Below are positions 37,642 to 44,430 of a stretch of 44,430 bases of DNA, in pieces. The position numbers and the translations under genes were made by a program. Under the pieces are notes generated by a model. It saw only the letters and a program-made list of their open reading frames with translations, did no database searches and had not been told where the DNA came from. How positions within the stretch are numbered: the first letter of the stretch is position 1; the number at the start of each line of letters is the position of its first letter. This DNA is from JANLIQ01 sp964358205 (lineage in GTDB: Bacteria; Patescibacteriota; UBA1384; 2-12-FULL-50-11), in the NCBI GenBank assembly GCA_964358205.1, contig CAYHNZ010000005.1, forward strand, positions 1 through 44,430. Reading direction: 5' to 3'.

Positions 37642-39339
37642 CTACGCTGGTTTCACCGTCTGTATCTCGCTACCCACCGGCTTAAAGTCGATTAACTGAA
37701 ATTGAACCGTACTATTACCATTCCAAACATTGACTGTTAGATGGCCGGCGACATCGGCTCGATTGGATTTGTGGGTGGCGAACTTGTCGACGAGCGAAAA
37801 ACCTATTGCTGGTACTGTCTGTCCGTCCTTGGCTAGTGTCAGCCGGAGATGTTTTTTGGTTTGGCCGATCGGTTGAGCGTCTTTCAGCTCGACATCGCGA
37901 ATAATAAAAGTTGGTCGGGCATTACCTAAGCCGTGCGGCTCGAGCGATTGAATTTCCTGCGCTAACGGCAAGGTCGCATCGGACAATGTCAAAAAATCAT
38001 CAGCTTTCAAAGACGGTTTCGGCAAAACACCAGCGAAATATTTCGAAGCATGTTGTTTTAAGGCAACGGCAAACAGCTCCCATTTATCGGCTCGGGCGGT
38101 CAAACCGGCCGCTTGTCGGTGACCACCAAATTGTTCCAAGAACTTACTGGCGGCAGTTAAGCCATCGATAATCGGATAGTCGCTTACCGAACGAGCGCTG
38201 GCTCGAACCCTATCTTCCAAACGACTGCCGACCACTACCGGCCGATAATATTTTTCGGCTAACTTGCCGGCGACTAAGCCAACAACTCCGGTCGGCCAAT
38301 CGTTTTCGGCTAGAACATAGACAAAATCACCAGCTTTATTTTGCTGCCAAATCAAAGTTTCGGCTTGCGCCAGAATCGTCTCAACTAATTCTTGCCGCTC
38401 ACGGTTTTGGGTCTCAATCTTCACAGCCAACTCTTCGGCCTCAACTGGGTTGGTAGTTGAAAGCAAATCATAAACAGGTCGATTATCGCCTAGCCGTCCA
38501 GGCGCATTAAACCGCGGACCGATCGTAAAGCCCAAAGAGCCCGCCGTTAAATCGTCAAGCTTCACTCCAGCTAAACGCATCAACGCTAGTAGGCCGGGGC
38601 GGCGAGTTTTTTTCAGCACTCGCAAACCAAAATCGACCAGCGGTCGGTTCTCCCCTCGCATCTCCATCATATCGGCAACCGTGGAGATGGCGACTAGATC
38701 TAGCTGCCATTTCAGAAAACTCTCTGTCAGCTGTTGGGGGAAATCCTGCTGAAGAGCCGAGGCCAATTTGTAGGCCAAGGCACAACCGCAAATATGCGGA
38801 AACGGATATTTTGAACCCGGTAAATACGGATCGACGATCGCGTCAGCTGGCGGTAATCCGCCGGCTGACGGATCCGGTGGAAGATGATGATCAAGAATAA
38901 TGGTTTTGACGCCAAGTTTTTTTAATTTCTGAATTGTCTCGACCGAACTGATGCCGGTGTCAACGGTAATAAGTAGTTTAGCCTGCTCGGCAATCGGTGA
39001 GACAAATGAGTCGCTCAAACCATAGCCGGTCTGACGAGTCGGTAGATAGACTTCAAAAATCAGTCCCAGCTTTTGACATAGTCCCGCCAGCAAGACCGAT
39101 GCTGGCGTCCCGTCGGCATCATAATCACCGAATATTGCCACTGGCCAATTCTCTTTGACGGCTGTAACAATCAGGGCTCGAGCTTTATCCATCTGCGGTA
39201 ATAAATTCGGGTCGTGTAGGTGAACTTGAAAATCCATCTTCAGCTCGGAGGGGTCTATGCGGCGAATTTGACAGAGATGCTCCATTAACGACTGATTATC
39301 CCGTCGCTTGTACACTTGCCAACGCTTTGACGAAATCAT
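37642..39339 (-). CDS. recJ: Single-stranded-DNA exonuclease RecJ
   Basis: A 565-residue 5'-3' single-strand exonuclease of the DHH family. Motif I is IFGDYDADGTPASVLL (DYDVDG in most), then ITVDTGISS, the DHH motif ILDHHLPPD, and the DHHA1 motif GGHRQAAGLTAR. A C-terminal OB domain (LRLTLAKDGQTVPAIGFSLV) completes the core. Normal length for the family. It ends in paired hairpins and borders the defence island on one side and the cell-wall cluster on the other. Confidence 0.95.
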   Translation of the reverse strand: MISSKRWQVYKRRDNQSLMEHLCQIRRIDPSELKMDFQVHLHDPNLLPQMDKARALIVTAVKENWPVAIFGDYDADGTPASVLLAGLCQKLGLIFEVYLPTRQTGYGLSDSFVSPIAEQAKLLITVDTGISSVETIQKLKKLGVKTIILDHHLPPDPSAGGLPPADAIVDPYLPGSKYPFPHICGCALAYKLASALQQDFPQQLTESFLKWQLDLVAISTVADMMEMRGENRPLVDFGLRVLKKTRRPGLLALMRLAGVKLDDLTAGSLGFTIGPRFNAPGRLGDNRPVYDLLSTTNPVEAEELAVKIETQNRERQELVETILAQAETLIWQQNKAGDFVYVLAENDWPTGVVGLVAGKLAEKYYRPVVVGSRLEDRVRASARSVSDYPIIDGLTAASKFLEQFGGHRQAAGLTARADKWELFAVALKQHASKYFAGVLPKPSLKADDFLTLSDATLPLAQEIQSLEPHGLGNARPTFIIRDVELKDAQPIGQTKKHLRLTLAKDGQTVPAIGFSLVDKFATHKSNRADVAGHLTVNVWNGNSTVQFQLIDFKPVGSEIQTVKPA

Positions 39340-39344
39340 CGTTC

Positions 39345-39478
39345 AAAGAAAACTCGAAATCCGAAGCACCAAATCCGAAACAAATCTAAAGTCTCAAAAT
39401 CCGAATGTTTAAAACATTTAGAACTTCGTATTTTGAATTTGTTTCGTGCTTCGATATTCGTGCTTCGTGCTTTTCCCA
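39345..39478. repeat. Intergenic inverted repeat between ftsQ and recJ
   Basis: Left half has AAATCCGAAGCACCAAATCC and GAAACAAATC units; right half has GAATTTGTTTCGTGCTTCG and TTCGTGCTTCGTGC, imperfect reverse complements. No core AGCGA pair and no frame. Confidence 0.7.
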
Positions 39479-40249
39479 TCATTTGGTGTAAACATAGCCA
39501 GGCACCCTGACATCGATTCGTTCAGTCACTGATCCGCTTTTTTGAGCCAGGACTGTCGCAACCGATTCGACTTGGCTATCAAGATCGTTCGACATCAGGA
39601 ATAATCCTTTTATCGACGGCTGGCTCGGGCGATCAATCACCGCAGTTACCTGATAAAGCGATTCATCAAGCTGAAGTCGGCTAGCGGCTAGATTTTTTTC
39701 TGCCAAAAGAGCAATCAAGTGTTGGTAGGTGTTAATTATCTCGGCGCTAACAATATTTTGCCCGAGAGTTATCGGTTGTTGTTTAGTATCTTCAATCAAG
39801 AGTAATTTAGAGATGTCGCCACTAACCGGTGCGAATATCACGCCGTCTTTGTCGATGAAGTACGATTGGCTACCCGATTGCCAAACAATTTGGGGTTGCT
39901 TAAGGGTCAGTTGACAACGAAGAACACTGGGGATACCCCGACGACAGGTGAAATTATCAACATCGGTAACGGCTTGTGTTTTTTCAATCAAGCGACTGAC
40001 TGAACCAGAAAAGAGCGACTGGCCGATTAAATCATCAAGCTGTTGACGAACGATGTCGTTTCCGCCCCCCGATAGTTCAACTGTATCGATCCTAAAAATT
40101 GGTAAGCGTCCAATTAGAAGGATGCCGCTAATAATAACTAAAAGCCCGATAATTGGTCGCCAGGCTTGACTGATTCGTCGCGGTGACTTTGGACTTGGCG
40201 GCTGATAGCTACTGCCAAAAATTTTGGGGTTACTCGCTCCTTGACGCAT
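39479..40249 (-). CDS. ftsQ: Cell division protein FtsQ/DivIB-like
   Basis: A 256-residue bitopic protein: cytoplasmic basic N-terminus, membrane span (about 30-49, PIIGLLVIISGILLIGRL), a POTRA domain starting FRIDTVELSGGG and a beta domain with LKQPQIVWQSGSQSYFIDKDG typical of FtsQ. It recruits later division proteins in other bacteria. Position directly after murC in the murD-ftsW-murG-murC-ftsQ order supports the call. Two Cys (about 102 and 111) lie in the POTRA region. Confidence 0.87.
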   Translation of the reverse strand: MRQGASNPKIFGSSYQPPSPKSPRRISQAWRPIIGLLVIISGILLIGRLPIFRIDTVELSGGGNDIVRQQLDDLIGQSLFSGSVSRLIEKTQAVTDVDNFTCRRGIPSVLRCQLTLKQPQIVWQSGSQSYFIDKDGVIFAPVSGDISKLLLIEDTKQQPITLGQNIVSAEIINTYQHLIALLAEKNLAASRLQLDESLYQVTAVIDRPSQPSIKGLFLMSNDLDSQVESVATVLAQKSGSVTERIDVRVPGYVYTK

Positions 40250-40280
40250 TTCTTAGTACTTCGGACTCGGAATCAGCCGG

Positions 40281-41693
40281 TCAAGCGTCATGGCCGATTT
40301 GGGACATTCTTTGAAAGATTTTATTTACATCGCCCGCACCCATCAAAATAATAACATCGCTTGACTCAACGCTACCACATAATAGCTGGGCGGCCTCATC
40401 AATTGTCGCTCGGTATTCGAAGTCTGGTTGAAGCGGTTTCAGGACGTTGATCATGTCGCTGATAGTAACATAGCCGGACTTCTCCCGAGCCGAAGCAAAA
40501 ATGTTGAGCAGAATAACTCTGTCTGCCGTCGCTAGGCTGGCGGCAAATTCTTTGAGCAGTTTGCCGGTCCGTGAATAAGTGTGGGGCTGGAAGACGACAG
40601 TAATCTTTTTAGTCGGATATCTTTTTTTGGCCGCATCAATGACGGCGCTAACTGCCGTTGGATGATGGGCGTAGTCATCGATGATGATAGCGCCGTTATA
40701 CTCTCCGAGTAGCTGGAAACGTCGGAGGGGTCCAACAAATTTGGCGACAGCGCGGGTAATAACCGAATCGGTCACGCCCAAGTGTTGAGCCATAATAATG
40801 GCTGCGGTAGCATTGAGAGCGTTATATACTCCAGCTAGTTTGGTTTTGAACGATCCGATTTTCTTGTCCCCCGAAATAATACTAAATGTTGTGACATCCC
40901 CTTCTTTAATGTCAACCACTTGAAACATAGCCGAGGGATCGAGACCGTAAGTTAAGCACGAGCGATCGACCCGACGGCTGACCAACCGTCGGACTAACGG
41001 CCAATCAATGCAAGCGACAATCGTCCCATCTCGGGGAATCTTGGCCGACAAACGGTAAAACGCGCTATAGACCTCTTCAGCTGTTTGATAAACATCGGGG
41101 TGATCAAGTTCAATGCTGGTTATAATGACGTGCTTGAGCGGGTAGTCGAAGAATTTCGGTTGGTTATTGTCCTCGCCCTTCTTGTACTCATCCGACTCAA
41201 CAATGAAATACTTGCCTTGGCCGATATGGCCGTTGGCTTTCAAGTCCGGTACGTAGGACGCACCGATCATATAGGATGGGGCGTACCCCGCCTCTTGTAA
41301 GATGAAGGAGAGTAAGGCCGAGGTTGTTGTCTTGCCGTGAACCCCAGCCACGCCAACCCCCTCATAGCCAGTCATTAGCTCGCCCAAAATCTCTGAAAAG
41401 GTTTTTATTTCTAACCGTTGTTTTTTAGCCTCTTTCATCTCTGGGTTTTCGGTGCCGAAAGCGGCCGAAACAACAATTCGGGGCTTTCCCCGTAAATTAG
41501 CCGCATCAAAGCCTTTCGCCACTTCAATCCCGCAATGCTTCAAGACGGCGTCGGTTGGAAATTCTTCAGCCACATCACTACCAGTTACGGAGTAACCTAG
41601 CTCATGCGCCATTACTGCCAGGCTGGACATACCGACACCATTAATGCCGATAAAATGTAGTTTCATATTTGGGGGCGTAGATTTGATGGCCAT
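40281..41693 (-). CDS. murC: UDP-N-acetylmuramate-L-alanine ligase
   Basis: A 470-residue Mur ligase adding L-alanine to UDP-MurNAc. N-terminal Rossmann motif HFIGINGVGMSSLAV, P-loop GVAGVHGKTTTSA, central domain with FIVESDEYK, and C-terminal IIIDDYAHHPTAV and VVFQPHTYSRT. All substrate blocks are intact. The frame begins at ATG 41693; an internal ATG at 41666 gives the more usual MKLHFIGI start. Fourteen bases after murG. Confidence 0.96.
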   Translation of the reverse strand: MAIKSTPPNMKLHFIGINGVGMSSLAVMAHELGYSVTGSDVAEEFPTDAVLKHCGIEVAKGFDAANLRGKPRIVVSAAFGTENPEMKEAKKQRLEIKTFSEILGELMTGYEGVGVAGVHGKTTTSALLSFILQEAGYAPSYMIGASYVPDLKANGHIGQGKYFIVESDEYKKGEDNNQPKFFDYPLKHVIITSIELDHPDVYQTAEEVYSAFYRLSAKIPRDGTIVACIDWPLVRRLVSRRVDRSCLTYGLDPSAMFQVVDIKEGDVTTFSIISGDKKIGSFKTKLAGVYNALNATAAIIMAQHLGVTDSVITRAVAKFVGPLRRFQLLGEYNGAIIIDDYAHHPTAVSAVIDAAKKRYPTKKITVVFQPHTYSRTGKLLKEFAASLATADRVILLNIFASAREKSGYVTISDMINVLKPLQPDFEYRATIDEAAQLLCGSVESSDVIILMGAGDVNKIFQRMSQIGHDA

Positions 41694-41707
41694 TATTAAT
41701 TAGTTGA

Positions 41708-42793
41708 TTATTCGTTGATGATACCAATAATTTTGTCGATTGCGTCTTGCTCGTTAAAATACTCGCTCAAGCGAGTCCCTAAATTTCGTAACAAAACCCT
41801 ATCGACTAATAAGCTGGTAATTGTTTGAGTGAACTTAGCATCAGTTAGTTGTTGCTGTTCACTCATAATTGCCGCGCCGGCCGCCTGCAGATGCTTGGCG
41901 TTAGTTAGTTGATGATTACCGGCCGAGCTTGGGAGAGGAATTAAATACATCGCCTTAGCAAATAAGGCCGCTTCGGCCACGGTTGTGGCGCTAGAACGGC
42001 TGACAATTAGATCGGCTGACTGGTAGTAATAAGGCAGTTCGCGAGTAATGTATGAAAATGGCTTGTATGACCCCTTGAATTTTCGGTCTAATTTTTCGGC
42101 TAAGTGTTTATGAAGTAGAATCTCCGCATCGCCGGTGATGTGAATAATATCAGCGATCGGCAACAGGCCTGGTAGGGATTGGCGAATTAAATTATTGATC
42201 GCCTGCGCCCCCTGGATACCACCGATTACCAGTATCAATGGCCGAGTTTTTTGCGGGGATTTGAGTTTGGCCGCTTGGCGTAAGGTTTTGCGGATTGGAA
42301 TACCAACCTGTTCGTAGCGATCGTCGTGATGACTGAAGAGATTCGGCGCAAAAGCTGTTAGAACCCGCCCAGCCACGCGAGCTGATAATCTGTTGGTTAG
42401 CCCCATCACTGTGTCTGATTCGTGAATGATGATTCTACGTCCAAGCAGTTTGGCGGCGAGAACCATCGGTAAAGCCACGTAGCCGCCTTTACTAAATATC
42501 ACCCGGGAATGAGTCCGAAGAAGCAACGTCAACGCTTCAAAAAATCCTCTGAAATTGCGACCGATATCAACAAAATTCTGCCAAGCGGCCAACCAGCTCC
42601 AATAGCGTCGCCATTTACCGGCGGTTATAGCTCGAAACGGCCAACCGTATTCTCCGACAATTTCCCGCTCTTTACCCTGACGCCCCCCGACAAAAATAAA
42701 CGGGATGTGGCGGGCTGTCAGCTCTTCGCCCAGTGCCACTAACGGAAAAATATGACCACCCGTTCCACCACCGACGAGTAAAATAGGCTTCAT
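41708..42793 (-). CDS. murG: UDP-GlcNAc:lipid I N-acetylglucosaminyltransferase
   Basis: About 361 residues from ATG 42793. It makes lipid II at the inner membrane face. N-terminal GGGTGGHIFPL, the membrane-association basic/hydrophobic segment, and the donor-site block VIGGIQGAQAIN, SRSSATTVAEAALF and IPLPSSAGNHQLTNA are present. The frame extends 18 codons upstream, but those codons fall in an intergenic repeat and would precede the strictly conserved KPILLVGGGTGG start, so I reject them. Confidence 0.95.
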   Translation of the reverse strand: MKPILLVGGGTGGHIFPLVALGEELTARHIPFIFVGGRQGKEREIVGEYGWPFRAITAGKWRRYWSWLAAWQNFVDIGRNFRGFFEALTLLLRTHSRVIFSKGGYVALPMVLAAKLLGRRIIIHESDTVMGLTNRLSARVAGRVLTAFAPNLFSHHDDRYEQVGIPIRKTLRQAAKLKSPQKTRPLILVIGGIQGAQAINNLIRQSLPGLLPIADIIHITGDAEILLHKHLAEKLDRKFKGSYKPFSYITRELPYYYQSADLIVSRSSATTVAEAALFAKAMYLIPLPSSAGNHQLTNAKHLQAAGAAIMSEQQQLTDAKFTQTITSLLVDRVLLRNLGTRLSEYFNEQDAIDKIIGIINE

Positions 42794-42796
42794 AGT

Positions 42797-42929
42797 ACAA
42801 GCTCCAAATCCCAAGCCCCAAATTCCAAACAAACCACAAACCGCCAATCTTCAAAACTTTTAATTTCTAGATTTGGAATTTTGAATATTGTTTGGGATTT
42901 GGGATTTTGGTTATTGGGATTTTTTCTTG
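42797..42929. repeat. Intergenic inverted repeat between ftsW and murG
   Basis: Left half CCAAATCCCAAGCCCCAAAT and CCAAAC; right half GGAATTTTGAATATTG, TTTGGGATTTGGGATTTTGG. The halves are imperfect reverse complements around 42860. Confidence 0.7.
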
Positions 42930-44036
42930 TCATGTTGTCTCCCTGGATATATTCGTTAGTAACCCTAGCATTGCCATTGTTACAATCAAAGACGTACCAC
43001 CAAATGAGATAAGAGGCAAGGGTACACCCGTTAATGGTAGTATCCCCAGCATACCGCTGATGTTGATCAACATCTGACCGGTTATCGCTACTGTGATTCC
43101 AATCGCTAGTAATTGAACGAATCGGCTATTGGCTGTCTTGGCAATTAAGTATCCTCGCCAAGATAAAAAGAAGTAGGCCATAACGACCATCATCACGCGA
43201 ATGAATCCTAACTCTTCAGCGATAACAGCAAAGATCGAGTCGTTGTGCGACTGGGGTAAAAATGAATTCTTGCTCACCCCTCGACCAAAACCCACGCCCC
43301 AGAGACCACCGGTACCAATAGCTATTTGCGCCTGATTGCCGTGATAAGCCGTCCCCAGTTTTTCAATTTGAGTCGTGTCTTTATCGAGAAAAGTTGTTAA
43401 GCGTTGGAGGCGGTACGGAGCGGCATAGATAAATACTAGAAGTCCAGCCACGGCGACAACCAGCAGGGCCGAGTACTGCCAAACATTAGCTCCGGCAACA
43501 AAGAGGATCGTCAGCGCAGTCAAAATAATTACTAATGCCGTTCCCATATCAGGCTGAAGCATAATTAGACCCGTAATCAAAACTAGTAAAAATGTGTAGG
43601 GAAATAACGTTTTGAGCGGATCGTCGACCGCCTTACCTTTAGCCGCTAACCAGCCGGCAAAGTAGATTGTCAGTAATAATTTGGCAATTTCGCTCGGTTG
43701 AAAGCGAAAAAACCCCAAATCTATCCAACGGTGAACCCCAGCCACTTTTGGACCAATGACTGGCAAGAAAACTAACACCAATAAGACTAGCGAGATGACC
43801 AGAAAGCGAGTCCGATTCTCGTATAGTTCATCCGGTGAGACTCGTAAAAAATAGAAAAACGCTCCCACGCCCATCAGCCAATAAATTAGTTGTCGAGTAA
43901 AGAAATAATAGGCGTTACCTGTAGTTTGGGTGGCCTGAATTTGAGATGAGGAGAGAATCATTACCAAGCCAAAAACCGACAAGGCTAGTGTCAGAATTGG
44001 AATGGCTGGGTCAATCTTGCGGCGGAGCTTGAACAT
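42930..44036 (-). CDS. ftsW: SEDS family lipid II flippase/glycosyltransferase FtsW
   Basis: About 368 residues, polytopic, with the SEDS family pattern: ILTLALSVFGLVMILSSS in the first span, PSEIAKLLLTIYFAGWLA, LQPDMGTALVII, GFGRGVSKNSFLPQSHNDSI and FGGTSLIVTMAMLGLL near the end. FtsW polymerises septal peptidoglycan with a partner transpeptidase. Next to murD and murG it is the division and not the elongation paralogue. ATG 44036 is preferred; ATG 44054 lies in repeat sequence. Confidence 0.93.
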   Translation of the reverse strand: MFKLRRKIDPAIPILTLALSVFGLVMILSSSQIQATQTTGNAYYFFTRQLIYWLMGVGAFFYFLRVSPDELYENRTRFLVISLVLLVLVFLPVIGPKVAGVHRWIDLGFFRFQPSEIAKLLLTIYFAGWLAAKGKAVDDPLKTLFPYTFLLVLITGLIMLQPDMGTALVIILTALTILFVAGANVWQYSALLVVAVAGLLVFIYAAPYRLQRLTTFLDKDTTQIEKLGTAYHGNQAQIAIGTGGLWGVGFGRGVSKNSFLPQSHNDSIFAVIAEELGFIRVMMVVMAYFFLSWRGYLIAKTANSRFVQLLAIGITVAITGQMLINISGMLGILPLTGVPLPLISFGGTSLIVTMAMLGLLTNISRETT

Positions 44037-44110
44037 AAAGTTTTCAGTTTTCATTTTTCAGTTTTCAATGTTTTGATAACTGATAACTGTTAATTGATAA
44101 CTGCGAGCAA
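44037..44110. repeat. Short intergenic repeat between murD and ftsW
   Basis: Iterated TTTTCAGTTTTCA units on the left and ATAACTGATAACTG units on the right, loosely complementary. No frame of its own. Confidence 0.55.
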
Positions 44111-44430
44111 TTAATCATGCTTTAGGACTGCTCGCTTGAATTGCTCTCCCCTATCGGCGGCATTTTGAAACATATCCTTGCTGGCGCAGGCCGGGGAGAG
44201 TAAAACGACATCGCCACCATTGGCGGACTTTTTAGCCAATTTAACAGCTTCGGCTAGGGTCTTAGGCATTTCAATTGGTAGATTGTGGGCAAAATGCGAC
44301 AGCGATTCTTTTATCTTTGGGGCTTCCTGGCCAATTAGAATCGCTTGCTTGATCGTTGATTTAGCCACCGCTTGCGCTAGCAAGTCACACGCTGCGCCTT
44401 TTGTTGAACCGCCAGCACTCCAGATTATTG
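44111..44430 (-). CDS. murD: UDP-N-acetylmuramoylalanine-D-glutamate ligase, C-terminal part
   Basis: The frame is open from the window's right edge, reading WSAGGSTKGAACDLLAQAVA, a match to the MurD GGxxKG block, and ends with DVVLLSPACASKDMF and GEQFKRAV, the conserved C-terminal ligase segment. About 106 residues are visible; the N-terminal and ATP-binding domains lie outside the window. It is the first gene of the visible mur-fts run. Confidence 0.92.
   Translation of the reverse strand, partial: IIWSAGGSTKGAACDLLAQAVAKSTIKQAILIGQEAPKIKESLSHFAHNLPIEMPKTLAEAVKLAKKSANGGDVVLLSPACASKDMFQNAADRGEQFKRAVLKHD

Noticed and set aside
42794..42847. 18-codon extension of murG
   Set aside because: It lies in an intergenic repeat, and the conserved MurG start at ATG 42793 follows.

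Overview
The window reads as a chromosomal piece of a Candidate Phyla Radiation (Patescibacteria) bacterium. The grounds are a Gram-positive-like, compact type IV pilus operon, many small single-domain proteins, a Patescibacteria-type zinc-ribbon protein, an S23-type four-helix-bundle gene, an arginyl-tRNA synthetase with a degenerate HIGH motif, and intergenic spaces filled with short AT-rich inverted repeats. TGA, TAA and TAG all act as stops, so the standard bacterial code applies. The lineage is inferred; no rRNA gene is present to settle it.

Layout. 1-78: start of a gene leaving the left edge. 159-651: a four-helix-bundle gene between perfect 31-bp inverted repeats. 659-7225 (-): type IV pilus assembly genes (pilN, pilO, a small membrane protein, pilB, then pilT and pilC with their own promoter). 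7400-9397 (+): a divergent large surface protein with five two-cysteine modules. 9446-11388 (-): tRNA-Thr(TGT), tRNA-Tyr, tRNA-Thr(GGT), rpmG and tRNA-Trp, a relic of the ancestral Thr-Tyr-Thr-tuf-rpmG-Trp order, invaded by two HTH/LAGLIDADG-like genes. 11439-14169: TPR protein, holB-like, zinc-ribbon protein, rpmB, site-2 protease. 14305-15529: tRNA-Pro, a second tRNA-Pro 3' half and an orphan gene. 15652-24000: phosphatase-like/propeller membrane protein, argS, a pilin, tyrS and a class A penicillin-binding protein. 24170-25462: radA.

25512-37474 (-) is a defence island between radA and recJ. It holds a type I restriction-modification system (hsdM, hsdS, hsdR) with rhuM, fic, two small membrane proteins, a putative HEPN protein, a 29-residue peptide gene, a SIR2-like protein and a helical protein. 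From fic to the last gene most junctions are ATGA or TAATG overlaps, so it looks like one translationally coupled operon. hsdM has a stop codon about 60 codons before its natural end, with the missing tail still readable in frame.

37642-44430 (-): recJ followed upstream by ftsQ, murC, murG, ftsW and murD (partial), a division and cell-wall cluster.

Two genome-wide patterns stand out. First, five intergenic sites share the core AGCGA-N5-AGCGA inside otherwise different AT-rich repeat arms. Second, several genes have a promoter whose -10 box lies about 6-10 bases from the ATG, pointing to leaderless or near-leaderless mRNAs.
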